From Fallopia convolvulus (lineage: Eukaryota > Streptophyta > Magnoliopsida > Caryophyllales > Polygonaceae): a stretch of DNA of 64,000 nucleotides. The stretch is from NCBI GenBank assembly GCA_964016875.1, contig OZ024718.1, forward strand, positions 315,001 to 379,000. The letters run 5' to 3'. Positions 23,303 through 39,855 of this stretch are shown piece after piece. The translations under genes and the position numbers were made by a program. Below the pieces are notes generated by a model, which worked only from the letters and a program-made list of their open reading frames with translations, was not told where the DNA came from and did not search any database. Within the stretch, counting starts at the first letter, position 1; each line of letters begins with the position of its first letter.

Positions 23303-24617
23303 GTGTTTTGCATGGAAAATGAGACCACAAGGATGAGCTGAAAAAATTGAACCTAAGTTATATACCTTTCAAAATGGTATCTTGTTTTTATAATGTGTTA
23401 ACAGTTCCCGGAAAGGATTTTGTTTAGGGGTTGAAACATTGAATTTGAATGCTTGTTGTAGGTTTTTGCTCTTCTTTTTCCGTTTTTATGACTCGTCTGA
23501 TTTGATCCTCCAATGGTCATGGCCATGTTTCGGCTAAGGCTGTGCATTGGTCCAAAACAGGGCGAAACCTAGACTAAAATTCAGATAATGATGGACTCGG
23601 TTTGGACCGAAATTTCTCATTCTGGTACATTGTTCTAAAAATCCTGTTTAGGTCCCGTCTGGGCCTTGTTTAGTTGGCATTGGAAGGTCCTAGTCCACCT
23701 AGCCGTCCTGGCCATATAAGCAAACGTTATGATCGTCTAGTCGGTGGCTCCTCGCCTAACGTTTTTTAGAGCATTGGTCTTGCATAATATCTGGGTTTAC
23801 ATAACACAAATGAGGTTTATTAAATATAGAGAAAATTGGTCTGGACTGGAACTAAATCAAAAACTGATTTTCAAAATATCACGGATCGAGGACTAGACAC
23901 TTCCTATCTATAGACCGGGTCTTGTCGGGTCCTATCTATAGACCGAGTTTTTCCGAGTCCTAGTTTTGGGGCGGAATCTAACTATATCAACCGCTCCATA
24001 CATATGGTCAAGAAGAATTGTCACTACACCACACTAGATTGATCCTCTGTTCGGACCGAGTTTTGCTCAGTCCTAGTTTCGAGGTAGAATCTACCTATAT
24101 CGATCGCTCCAGACATACTGCCAGAAAGATTATTGTCACTTTACCACTAGATTACCTAACTATTGAGTATTGGTACGTTTTTGCTCATCTTTTGTTCATT
24201 GTTAGAAAGCTATGTTACTATAAATTAGAAATGTGAAAACATGACCTAATATGAGACGACAAGAATGAATTATAACCATATATTTGGAAAGTAATGAAAC
24301 ATGTAAATAGCTCAACGGTGCTAGAAACCTATTGGTCAGTTCAGGGTGGTGGCAGCTAGCGTAAAGTGGGACCCAGTGTGCTTGCTGTCTAACTACAATA
24401 GCAAAAACACAGCCACAGATTTTAACAGAGCTTTGCATGTGAAGCTGATGGGCTCTGGCTGGCCTTTGTGTGCACCGTATCCACTTGATATTTCGTAAAC
24501 TGAAGTTTTGGCTCAGTTTGGCATCAAATTTTTTAACAATAATTTCAACGTTTTTAGAAACTAATTTGTCTTTTTTTTACTAGAAGGAAAAAAAAAAGAA
24601 TCAATCTTTGTTCTGTC
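23303..24617. other. Intergenic between PUS7 and the assembly gap
   Basis: PUS7 3' UTR, then repetitive sequence. 23690-23765 has CTAGTCCACCTAGCCGTCC and CTCGCCTAACG words resembling the tandem repeat at 51982-52433, and a GGACCGAGTTTT.CCGAGTCCTAGTTT word recurs at 23940-24080. No coding evidence for the missing half of the trihelix gene is visible here. Confidence 0.55.
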
Positions 24618-24817
24618 NNNNNNNNNNNNNNNNNNNNNNNNNNNNNNNNNNNNNNNNNNNNNNNNNNNNNNNNNNNNNNNNNNNNNNNNNNNNNNNNNNN
24701 NNNNNNNNNNNNNNNNNNNNNNNNNNNNNNNNNNNNNNNNNNNNNNNNNNNNNNNNNNNNNNNNNNNNNNNNNNNNNNNNNNNNNNNNNNNNNNNNNNNN
24801 NNNNNNNNNNNNNNNNN
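24618..24817. other. Assembly gap of 200 N
   Basis: Exactly 200 N. The round number suggests a fixed-length placeholder rather than a measured distance. It interrupts the GTL2-like gene. Confidence 0.97.
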
Positions 24818-26093
24818 AAAAACTCTTGAATATCTTAAACTTTTTCTCCTTGCTATGATGATAACTATTTTTCCCTTTCTTCTTTTCTTTTTCTGTCCCC
24901 TTCTCTACCTCATCCATTTCATCAATGGTGATTGGATGATGATGATGATGATCAGTTGCTTCTGATCCATCATTTTCATCCAACACTCTCTCTTGTCCTA
25001 TCCTATCTTGTCCTTGATTATCATCATCATCATCATCTTCTCTTTCTTGTAGCTCTTCTTCTCCTTGTGGGTTACCTTTGTCTAAAAGGACGTCGTTTTG
25101 ATCCTCGCAACTATGCTGGTAGAGCTCCTCAAGCTCACTAAAGAGCCTATAATTGTTATTCTTGGTGGGGCAACTAACCACTTCATCAGCATTGATTGTA
25201 CTGGTGGTGTTAGTGGCAATTGTGTGTAAGTATCTGCTTTCCTCCTCAAATTTCTCCTTACATTTCTGGGGACTTCTTCTGAAACCAATTTCCTCCATCT
25301 TCCTGCTTAATTCAATTCCATATTCATAAAACAAACAAGAACACATTCATAAATCACTTGCTAGCTAGCTTGAAAAAAAGATTTTAAATTAGATGACAGT
25401 ATAATAAGTGTGAGAAATAGTACTACTATTGGTTAAGTGGTCCACTAGTACTTAAAAAAATTAGCTAAATTATCATTATAATCTAAAAAAGGCCAATTTG
25501 AAATCTGCAGATGTGCACTGAAATCTAGAAGAATCAAATTTGCATGTACAGTGTACTGAGCTCCCATTTCAAAGAAGATTTATACCTTTAGTCACCAAAT
25601 TAAGCTGATCAAATGCATACTATAGATCCAAATATTGAAAAAGATTGTACCTTGAGACATGCTCCCAAGTGAATTCAGGGAACCAATTCTCCATGGCAGA
25701 TCTGACCTTGAAGAGGGCAAGAACTTCATCTTGTGACCATGGATGACCCAAATCCAAGCTCTTAGAGAGAAACCCATTTGTGTTTTCTCCTTCTTCCTTC
25801 ACTGATGATGATCCATGTGCTTTGATTATTTGTGCTGGGTATTGCAGCTCCAGAGGCTGTTGTTGCATCATTTGGTGGTAGTGAGTGTGTGGTTGAAGAT
25901 GAGGGGCAGAAGGGTAATTTTCAAAGATTGATGAAAATGGAGAAGGAGAAGAAGAAATGGATCCATGGAGAAGAGAGAAAGAGAGAGGAAGAGAAGCTCT
26001 GATCATCTGTGGTGGTGGTGGCGCTGGTGGTTGTAGTGGTGGTGTTGCTCCGGCCAAGAACTGGTGAAACTGGTCTTGCACTCCTTCAAACAT
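24818..26093 (-). CDS. GTL2: GTL2-like trihelix transcription factor, truncated by the gap
   Basis: Exon 1 is 25651-26093 and exon 2 runs from 25302 into the gap; the intron 25303-25650 is GT-AG. The start MFEGVQDQFHQFLAG is typical of GTL2-type trihelix factors. A Pro/His/Gln-rich region follows. The first trihelix (GT) domain spans the intron: HPWSQDEVLALFKVRSAMEN, then PEFTWEHVSR|KMEEIGF and RRSPQKCKEKFEEE, with conserved tryptophans. Then come an acidic linker (poly-Asp, poly-His) and a Lys-rich segment (KEKKKGKNSYHHSKEKKFKI). The second trihelix domain expected in this subfamily is absent from the visible sequence and should lie in the gap. The open frame beyond the gap (24561-24617) is low-complexity and I do not count it as coding. 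Confidence 0.88.
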
Positions 26094-27716
26094 TATCTCT
26101 TTTTTCTTTACCTCGCTCTGTTCAGACGTATTAACTGGAGCTGTAGCTGGATTTTGTAGTTGGAGCTGGAACTGGAATTGGAGCTGTATTTGTGATATCT
26201 AGCAAGAATTGAAGGCTCTAGTCTCTACACTAGGTACTACACAACATGGAAACAAAAAGAGTCTCTCTTTTTTATTGACAAGTTTGTGATCATCATCACT
26301 CATATATGTACCATGATTAAGAGAGACAAAGGCCCACATACAAGATTTTAAAGGGGGTGCATGAAATATATATTCAAGAAGAGAAAAGGACAGACAAGAT
26401 TAGGAGAGCTTAGCATAATTGGATTTGGGAGGTGGGCAGATCTTAAATGGGCCAACTAGTTTTGAGTTAAGCAAATTTTGTAACTAAATTGTGTGAGAAT
26501 TTCTACCATAATAGCCAAAAAATAAGATTTGATTTGAGACTAGATCTGCAATTAGTAGTTTTGTTGATTAACAAGTCTTTAGATCATAGACATTTCCTTT
26601 TCAGATTGTAGATATCTTAATGCCAAGACTTTTCTTTATCGGAGTAAATATAGATGTTGATTTAATTTTCTTGCTTATTTCGCTTTGCTTCATTTGATTT
26701 AGACTTTACATGTACTGTTTGACTCTTTTGAGGGCTAGAGCTTTCCGCTATTGTTATTGACATTCATTTCACTTAGAAATTGCATGCATTTATTTTATTT
26801 TAATTTTAAAGTAAAACAAGATTATATGATTACTATTCAACCCATTTTTCATATTAATAAAATTCTGGATATATAATGTCACCTCTTTTTTTTTTTTTTT
26901 AAAGGTACCATTCTATTGCAAGATCACTTCTTTATGACAATTTACAAATGTACATTATTTAGTGTATATTTATCTTACATTTACTATTTAGTACCCAAAA
27001 AAACTCAAATTTGAACAAATTTAATGCACTAATCTTAGAAGATTGTCCACGGATATATGCAAAAGAAAGAAAGGAATGAAAGGAGTGACCCACACATGGA
27101 AGGTTGCATTGTATAAGACAAGAAATGACACTGTATATAAGAGACAGAAAAGGATGGTACTTTACGTGTATTTAAATGGTTTAGGGTGAAATATGTAAGT
27201 TGGGGCCCTTTAGAATCCTATGCACCAGTTGATACATGTTTATTATTATGAAACCGCAATCGAAGCAACAAATGTACGTTCATATATACTTAGTTGTATA
27301 TATAGCAGTAGCACGTGAATACATGCAGAGTATGGGACCATTTTCTTCTCTTCAAATTCAATTGCTCACCACATTTAAGTTTTTGAATGCTTACCTGTAA
27401 ACTATATTTCTTTCTTTTGAAATTGAATTTTGAGCATGATAAATGAAAGAAGAAAAAAAATGTACGTGTCGGTGTTTAAGGATTTGATCCATGTCTATTA
27501 TTTTGGGTTCTATCTCTAGCATTGGGCTTGCAAAAAAATCATGCAGAAAATCTTGGGCAAAATAATTGGGGCCGCTTGTTCCTATACACGAAATCGGTTT
27601 GCAATGAGGAATCGAGCTTATGTTAATTTTGAGGGAATGGGAAAAAAATGATAGATCATATTTAACTCGATTCCTTATACCCAAGATATAGAACCAAATG
27701 GGTTTTTATAGGTATA

Positions 27717-27912
27717 ACCAATATTCAGTTGGTCTAGTGATAAAGTGGTGCTATCAAAAAATTCGAGTTCGAATTTCCCTGGTGGCATGCATGGAAAACC
27801 TAATATCGGGAGTGTCTCACTCTCTCTCAAAATAGGGCTACGAAGTGTCTAATGCGGACGTAGAGCTGTGTTGACCAATCGAATTAGGCAAGCCAAAGCA
27901 AGAAAAAAACAT
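27717..27912 (+). mobile_element. tRNA-derived SINE
   Basis: Near the 5' end TTGGTCTAGTGATAAAGTGG (A-box-like) is followed 30 nt later by GAGTTCGAATTTCC (B-box-like), the layout of an internal Pol III promoter. The 3' end is A-rich (GCAAGAAAAAAAC). Flanking TAGGTATA at 27709-27716 and 27916-27923 is a candidate short target duplication. Confidence 0.65.
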
Positions 27913-28110
27913 ATGTAGGTATATTTTGATCGTCTTAGAAGTGAAAATAAGTTAAATACAAATCATTTTGACTTAATTAATGTTGGATTAGTACGATAGG
28001 CCAACATTTGTCCAAATCACAAAACTAGGGGGCTTTTGTTTTCTAGTGCCCCACATTTTTTCCAAAATTATTTTCGGCTTCTTTGTTTCGATATAAGATA
28101 CATCCACTCT

Positions 28111-28126
28111 TTCTACCCAAAAAAAA
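28111..28126 (+). mobile_element. Ultra-short poly(A) insertion with 16-bp target duplication
   Basis: TTCTACCC plus eight A residues, flanked by perfect copies of AAGATACATCCACTCT at 28095-28110 and 28127-28142. Reads as a retrotransposed 3' end truncated to a few bases. Confidence 0.7.
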
Positions 28127-28387
28127 AAGATACATCCACTCTAGACAATCCATGTAGAATAACTTCACGTCAAAAAATGGCAAAAGCTCTATAATTTTAT
28201 GTAAATAAGTAATAATATATAGATCGAGGATCAATTCAGAATGGTGGTGATTAGAAAACATAAGATTATAAGAAAACTATTTCAAGATGTGAGTGGGCTT
28301 ACATTAGAAGAAAATGAGTTACAAGGCCCACAAACTAGCCGGTAAAACTTTGGGCTGACACAAGAGCCTTGAAGCCCATATACATGT

Positions 28388-28443
28388 GCTTCTTGGAGAA
28401 AATAATCTAGCACAGGGCTTCTTGGAGAAAATAATCTAGCACA
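28388..28443 (+). repeat. Tandem duplication, 29-bp period
   Basis: GCTTCTTGGAGAAAATAATC plus TAGCACA occurs at 28388-28414 and again at 28417-28443 without mismatch, so the duplication is recent. Confidence 0.9.
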
Positions 28444-28915
28444 AAATAGTTCCAATTTTTAAACAGAATGAAAGTCAGATGTTCATTTCGCACGCCCCAT
28501 GATGGGTTGACCTGTTGCCGCGGCACTTTTGTTTTAGTGTTTTACTCACCCCGATTCCGATCTCTTTTTGCTCTTCTTTTCGAGGATATGTACTACAATT
28601 AGTCGATTCTGCTTGCCTTGGGTGGCTTCTCTGTTGACTCACGTAGCCGTTTAGGGCTGCCGTTTTTTTTAACGGCCTCTCGGACTACCAAACATATTTG
28701 GTCCTTCGAATTCTTACCTGTTTCAAAAAAAATTCCATCCGAATATCAATTTCTGTAATTTATGGGTATTATATCCACTTTTAATCCAAAAAAATTGTTT
28801 CTCAATTCTCATAGTCTCATAGATGTTGCAAACAAAGGTAGAGAATATATTATGTGAGAATAAGAACAATATAGTCGTATTCTATCGAAAAAGAACAACT
28901 ATTATATTTGCATAA

Positions 28916-28934
28916 CGTTTTTTTTGGGTCAAGT
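28916..28934 (-). mobile_element. Ultra-short poly(A) insertion, minus orientation
   Basis: On the minus strand the insert reads ACTTGACCC then eight A residues and CG. Flanks are TATATTTGCATAA (28903-28915) and TATATGTGCATAA (28935-28947), one mismatch in 13. Confidence 0.55.
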
Positions 28935-30380
28935 TATATGTGCATAATTATGTATTATATATTTGCATTTATTTAGAATCGTGGCCGGTGTGCCCATTGA
29001 TTTTCATGCTATGTGTGCATATTCTGTACTATGTAATATTGAAAATATGTACACGTACATTTATTTTGTTATATGCATGCAAAGTTTGCACGTTCTTGTA
29101 AGTTGTAAGGCCGTCCATCCTCACTCACCTGACCCACGAAATTGAATCGATCTTCATTCATTATCACCGTCAAAAAAATTCGATTTTGTTTTCAAAAATA
29201 TTCAAATTAATATGAAAATCTAAACATGTAGGCAACGTTATTTTGAAGGGGCTAGCTAGCTTGTAGAATGTTTCTTTCATACTTGATCAAACTCGTATAT
29301 ACGACATTATAATAAATAATTGGACGTGCGGCCAGTAATGAGGAGATTTTATGTGGCCACAAAATATATATGTATATGTTAGATTTTATTGGTAAAATAC
29401 ATACACCTGTACAAGATAGTCACGTAGAATAATATATATAGCGTTGAACATGGACATATAAGACCCCATCAAACGTTATTTCATAAATGTCCCTTTTTTG
29501 ATGTGAATTGAACTTGACCTATTTGATTTGACATATCTTTTTCAGCATCATATAAGTTAAAAAATAATTTTCCTATAATGTACGTATGATAGTTATTACT
29601 ACAACTGTTTACATGTTTGGTCGACTCTAGAGCATATCCCGTTATCAATCTCTCAACTTTATTTTTATCTATCTGTATAAACAAGGTCTTGAACTTGATA
29701 CGGAGTATATGATAATTGTAGCATATGATAGTGTGCGAATGAAATAACATCATAAAAAAATGATTTTACAATACTTATGTAAAAGTGAAAAATTATTATT
29801 GTGTCAATTAAAAGTTAATAAAGTACCCCAAAATGATTGAAAAACAAATACCATCTTTATTCAAAAAAAAGGTTGTTTATCTTAGCTCTGATACAAAATA
29901 CAATTACTAAGAAGTTTAATAACTAACTCATGCATAGCCAACATATGAAGAAAGTTTGCATAGATACATATTTTAATCACAAATCTCGGAATTTATTGAT
30001 AAACTATTGCCTAAAACTCTAAAAAATAACAAAAAAAATCTTAACAAAAGTACAAGATCATATGAAAATTTTGTCCCAAATCGTTCATAGTGCCAAATAT
30101 GTACTCTAGCCGACACTAATTATACAAAAAAATGTAAACTTTCTATTTGTCAAACCAAACATTAACTTATTTCAATCAACATAAAGGTAGATCAGATCAT
30201 GTAAGAAAGTGTTATATGGTCATTACTCATTACACAATCACACAAGGTTTTTTTTCATTCAATTAATAAAATATAGAAAAAAATAGCATTATTAATTAAT
30301 ACTTTAGCTTAATAAATTGAAATCTGAAAATGGAAAACATGTAAATATGTAATGGATCGATGAACGAGTCCCGACGGCAG

Positions 30381-30400
30381 AAACGCGTGCACACGTGGCA
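30381..30400. promoter_or_regulatory. ABRE plus CE3-like cluster far from any gene
   Basis: ACGCGTG (30383-30389, CE3-like) lies directly before ACACGTGGC (30391-30399, an ABRE/G-box core), followed by GGGGCCCCACC and GTGGGCCCG words to 30478. The nearest start codon is over 3 kb away. It may be an enhancer or the promoter of a lost gene; only the motifs are seen. Confidence 0.35.
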
Positions 30401-30640
30401 GACTGAGGGCCTTGTGGTCATTTCAATCTAATGGAGGCGGGGGGCCCCACCCCACGGCGCTTACACTAGTGGGCCCGTCACTCGCTTCAAATCTGATATG
30501 GGACAAACAAACCAAAATCTATTCTAAAGATTTTTCCACCAACAAAATTATAAAAGCTACACTAATAATTTGGGTCATGTCCTATTTGATTTATCATTTG
30601 TTTAGTCACTACATAAGTTAAGAACTATTAGCCCAGCGGG

Positions 30641-31144
30641 CAGCGACGTATCCAGAAATTTATTATTATTGGGACTGATAAAAAATTTCAACATAGGTAA
30701 TGTACATTTCGAGAATGTAGAAATAAAAAATACAAATTTAGATAAAAAAGAAATAATATTTTATATAGGAGGGACTAAAATATTTTAATATATAATTACA
30801 TTAAGAAAACAAGAATTTATAATGACAACTTATATAATTATGAATTATGTTTCAGAGTACATTTAGATTAAGAAAACAAAAATGTTTCAAAATACAAACT
30901 AATTGAATCTATAAATATTAAAAGCTCGTAACTAAAAAATAAAACCCAAACTAAAACCCTTGTTTCAAAGTTTTCGGGTTCAATCACATTATGAAAGTAG
31001 GATGTTTAACAAAAGATGAAAGCATTCTATGTAAATGACTTGTTAAACGTGGTTTGTATATATCTAATCTTCAAACGTTCATAACTTTTTATTTGGATTG
31101 GGAAGGCCACGGCCCCCACCCGCCCCAACATAGCTCCGTCCCTG
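30641..31144. mobile_element. Non-autonomous hAT element with 8-bp target duplication
   Basis: 504 bp bounded by perfect CCAGCGGG at 30633-30640 and 31145-31152. Ends are CAGCGACGTATCC on the left and, read inward on the other strand from the right, CAGGGACGGAGCT: imperfect terminal inverted repeats of the CAGGGRCGGA type seen in plant hAT elements. The interior is AT-rich and non-coding. Confidence 0.8.
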
Positions 31145-32599
31145 CCAGCGGGGTTCATCCTAAAACCAATTGGCAATAGGAGGAGTAATCCGCTGAGTTA
31201 TATATTAATCCAATTTACTCCTAACTTTCATATGTGGGATGGACATATTCTAACAATAACTATATGGGAAAAACAAATGAATTTGATTTTGTGTACTATT
31301 TTCCAACTAATAGAGAAGCCACATTCTTCAATGAGACCATAATCCTTGATTCATCAATGGTAAACCACCACAACTAGCTAGCTATAGTCGAAACTTCACC
31401 ATTCCAATTCTTGTAACTCCCTCATTCAATTAAATCATGATGATTATGAATTTGAGGTTAATTTTTTCCACTTGATCACTATCTCCTACATTGTTTAGGG
31501 TTAAATTATATGAGAAAAGTTATAAGAGAATGAAAAAATAGGTTTTTGAATTAAAATCACGAATTCGATGCAAGGAAACAACTTCATAAGCCAAACAAAC
31601 TATCGATCCATGTACAAAAGCTATCCTCTAACCTAATTTTATGACGATGTCACAGCAGATGTTGAAAGAACAAACATAATGTGAAACATTATAGCGACAC
31701 CGGTAGTGGTCAAGTGTCCGCCAAGTAAGGGGTGGTGAATTGGTGATGCGATGAAGTAGTAATAACCCTTGCAAGAGTGATACATCGAGCTATAACAATC
31801 GTGTACATTATTGGACAATTACACTTCTTGTAAGAGGCTAAGAGCTTTAGATAAAGATGGGTAGCGAAGCAACACTAGTAATTTGATGGTTGTCTAACCA
31901 TAGCGGTTAGGCCAAGTAGCAATTTATAAGCAACTTAGCCGGCAACTAATTGCAAAATATTTTGGAGTTTCTGAATTTCTTCAACGTAATTAAATTAAAT
32001 TATTTTTATTTTAAGCTTGCATTAATAAGTATGAGAAATAAAAAAAAAAACTTAGTTTTATAAAATGAAGAATTGAAAAAAATAATAATTTTGAAATATA
32101 AAATTAAAATTATTGCATTTTAATTTCTAAAATAACTTAAAATAAATAGACACATTAGACAAAAAAACCCTTAAAACACATATCCTAGTGACACCAATTT
32201 CATCAAATCTATCACTTCAATCTTTATTAGTACGTCGTCGAATTGATAATTAAGCGAATAAACCTCACTCCTAATTCAATCAACCGTATTTCCTAAATGA
32301 TTAGAGGGACCAAATTCAATCAAAATCTCCAAATCCATTTTCCGAATATAATAAGTCAACGGTCTTACTATCAACTCTTGAAAAGGCTTTACTAATGAGC
32401 GCTGTGATTTGCGTGCCTATCAACTCTGCTTCTCCCCGCCCCACCACCACTAACTCTTACACATTTAAAAATTAACTACAATTAATTAATCGATAATTAA
32501 AGAATAATCTACAGTTTCCTCTAATTAACTCCTTTTTCTGACTTTCTTGATTTTTTTAAATTAATATAAATCCTGTTTCCATTTCCCTTGTCTGCATCT

Positions 32600-33644
32600 T
32601 AGCTCCCTACCTCTTCTCTCTCTAGCTCTCGTCTCCAGAAGTGTCCTCCATTTCTCTCTCTGCGAATCTCCATGGATAATCTGCTCCGTTACTGATTGTG
32701 CGGTACTCTTTCAGCTCTCTCCAATGGCGGAACCCTGCCTACCTCCGCCGCTTCCACTGCAATTGCTCTCCGGTTCGACATTCGCCGCTTGATCTCTCTA
32801 CTTGACTAAAGCTTGCTCTCAGGCTCAGACGGACTCTTAAATTAGGTAATTTCTCAATCCGTATGTCTATTTCTTGATTATCCTCTCAATATTGGGACTG
32901 ACAACGACAATGGCGGTGCATTCGCTTCCTTTAAAATTGGCTCGCTAGGTAGCTGGTTAGGATTTAATTTGAAACAGTGTGAATGAATTGAGGAGGAATT
33001 GACATTTACCCGACGGATTGAGCATTTTTTGCCGTCGTTATGGTTATTGCCTTAGTACGCTAGGCGATTTGGAGTGGTTTGAGGTGCTCATTCTTTTGAA
33101 ATGTGGCTGTAGTTTCTGTTCAGAACTGAAAAGAAAAATTGACGTTTATGTGGAAACTTTGTTCTCCAAACGTGTGGTTCTTGAATTGCTCTCAGGCGGC
33201 TCGTGAAGTTCGTTACCTTTCACGCAATTGTCTCTCTGTGCATTGAATTTGAACCAGATATCTTCATTTGCGTTTGTGGTGATCTTTCCTCTACATTTTA
33301 ATATTAGTTCTTCTCTATCGATGATAATGCTTGAAGCATTAGAATAGGATTTCAGGTTCTTTTCTGTAAATGGATACTTGCCTGTAGACGCTAGATGCCT
33401 GTTGTGCTGAGAAATTTCCAGTGCCTTGTCAGTTTTCATGATAGACCTAAATCATCTCTATAATGATTGTGACAAGGAATTGTTTTCAAGTTTCTAAGTT
33501 TTTGATGTTCAAATGAAGTCCTTTAAGATTGTAGAATGAGGACAGTGTGCAACCATTTGTGCATGATTCATGATTATTTTTCTTGTTTCATTGCAGAATT
33601 GAATCTTTGACCATAGTGAAAGTAGTTGGTCAGTATACTCAGAC
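32600..33644 (+). other. 5' leader and 5' UTR intron of the NEK gene
   Basis: Pyrimidine-rich leader around 32600-32845, then a probable intron at 32846-33596 (donor ATTAG|GTAATT, acceptor TTGCAG|AATTGAATC), then 48 nt to the start codon. Exact transcription start not determinable. Confidence 0.55.
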
Positions 33645-37468
<3,824 letters not shown>

Positions 37469-37715
37469 AGAAGCTAGCTTCTGACAAGTATTGAATCAAT
37501 TGTAAGTTTAACTTGAACCATTCTATGTTTTTTCATCTCTTGTTCATTAGTTTTTACAGATGAGGGTAAATTCAGCATTTTCCCGTCTGTGTAATTCATG
37601 GCTGGCAAGATTACTGGATGAAATTCTTTGGTCTAATTGATTCTAATATACATTGAGATTGAGATTTATTTAAATAATGAAATCAACAGCCTCAAAGATT
37701 AGCATGTGCATTTCA

Positions 37716-37826
37716 TTGGGCCTTGATATTGGGCCGTAGAGGCCCATGTGTGATTTTTTACTATAGTCTTCACATGGATTCACAGCTCACGTCGGAGGGG
37801 ACCGTGCGGTAGGTGGATTGCACGTG
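37716..37826. promoter_or_regulatory. Site II and G-box cluster downstream of NEK
   Basis: TTGGGCC at 37716-37722 and 37729-37735, GGCCCA at 37741-37746 and CACGTG at 37821-37826. TGGGCC repeats are TCP-bound site II elements of proliferating-cell promoters. No gene starts nearby on either strand that I can support. Confidence 0.35.
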
Positions 37827-39855
37827 TAATTAGGAGCAATGAAACGACACCGGTTAGACTTTAGAGCAAGAAAAGATCACGGGGATATAATTGTCCATGA
37901 CCAGCTTCATATCGATCCAATAAACCGTAGCTTGTTCATTAGTTTCAAATGTTAAATGTCAACAAAATCAATCAATGGCCAATCATAAAAAGAGGGTAAC
38001 CACCAAAACTCAATTGCAAGGTTTATAATATCGAACACTCATTTATTTGATAAACTAATTTGAACATGTTAAAAGAGTGTTTCACATGAAAATTTTAATT
38101 GTCTATTATATAATTTCATGAGTTATTTTATCAATTGTCATATGATTTTGAGATGAAACCTTATTGAGCTTATATGTTAAGTCTGTTACACACAAGCACG
38201 ATCCCTAGGTTATCGGCCCATCTTCTTTATAACTCCAGTTCAAACTTCATCTGCTCAATTAGGTCTAGTGTTGACTTAAATTTAGGGTTAAAAGGTAAGT
38301 CCCAACCTTACATATAAATGGATAAAATTTTATATCGTTACCTACCAATCTACCATTGATCACCAATCCAACCCGGTTAATTACGAGCATAAAAATGCGG
38401 ATGAGTGAATAAGAACCCGGTTCATATATAACCACACAACTTATTCTCCGGCCCATAATTGTGGACACTTCCAAATTGCAATAGTACGTAACATAACACT
38501 ATGAGGGGGATTGAATTTGATAGGTTAAGTGCTTTTTCTTGGGTCTCTCTTTAAATGCACTTTGGCTTTTTAGTTGGACGAAGGGAACCTTGTGCAGTAA
38601 ACTCAATCAGTATAATTCAAGAGCCCATAAAAGCCATGGAAATGGTCCCCTTTTGGTTGCAGTTTTATCTTTACATGACTTGTTTTAATGTGGTGTGTTT
38701 TCTTGGGATCTCGTTTGATTCTCACTATTACAGACAAGTAGACAGCTACCTCATCACGCGTAATTTGTTTTCAACGATATCATATCATATGGCTCCTTAT
38801 TAATTTCGTTAAAATATTTGTAAATTTTGGAAATATTCAAGTTAATTTACAACCTCAAATATTAAACTTTATCCTAAATTCAACTAGGTATAAAACAATT
38901 TAATTAAGCACAACAGAGACATACTATTTTTGGGGTCTTAAATCTCCTTGATCAAATATAGATAGATTTCTTTTTTACTTGTAGGTAGGTAGGGCTCGAC
39001 ATTATCTGTGGACGACCGATCCATCAGCTTCACTCGACCTAAATATAAGAGTCGTTGCTCCTTTTATTAACTCTCCTTCAGTGCTTCACCACTAGTTTTC
39101 TGCACTCCGGTCACTGCCCTTTTTCAGCATCACCACAAGTCAACGCTTCTTTTATTAGTTCTAAAATTTTATAAATTATCTTTGTAATTTAACAATTCAC
39201 GGGTGATGAGTCACCCGACTCACCCCAGGGTGACTAGTGGGTCGGGAATGGGTGAAATTTTTTACGAGTGACGGGTTAGATGAGTCATTTTTATTCGCAA
39301 GTTCGATGGTAGAAGGGTTACACCCACCCATAAGGCCATAACCCGACCAATAACCAGCCCTATTTGTAAGAGTTAAATACAAAAACAAGCTATAGTGTGG
39401 GTGAATAAGTCCAAGTTGAGATTCTTTGAGTACTATTTGATAAACAAATGGCAAAAAGGTTGGCATACGCCAGAGAATCCTAACAGGAGAAGAAGGGTTT
39501 CCAAGCAAAAGATAAAAAGGAGAAAAAAAAAGAAAAGATGATGGCTAGTGCCTAGTGGATGACTCTTTCCTCTACTTAAAATCAAATGTTCACATCATAA
39601 GATATAGAAAAGAAACATAGTATGCTATATTAGTATTAATTAGTATCATATTTTGAGTTATCATCTGATATATGATGCTATATATTAGCTTAATTCCACT
39701 AATGCTAGGAGATTTGAGTTTTAGTCCTCCTAATGACAAGCATGTAAAGATTAATATTGAAAAGTTTTTTTGCCTTAAAATAGGGTCACAAAAAATTATA
39801 TCCAGTTCGAACATGATCAAATAAGAAGAGTCATAAGACGAGACTTAAAAATTAA

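Larger units (their letters stand above)
26094..32600. other. 6.5-kb gene desert with transposon relics
   Basis: AT-rich sequence upstream of both the trihelix gene and the kinase gene. It contains a SINE (27717-27912), two micro-insertions (28111-28126, 28916-28934), a 29-bp tandem duplication (28388-28443), an ABRE-like cluster (30381-30400) and a hAT MITE (30641-31144). No protein-coding gene is supported. Confidence 0.6.

Noticed and set aside
24561..24617. Open frame DRTKIDSFFFPSSKKKTN left of the gap as the C-terminus of the trihelix protein
   Set aside because: Low-complexity and lacks the expected second trihelix domain; continuity across N is meaningless.
27740..27800. Possible tRNA gene
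   Set aside because: A- and B-box-like motifs are present but no cloverleaf or acceptor stem; fits a SINE.
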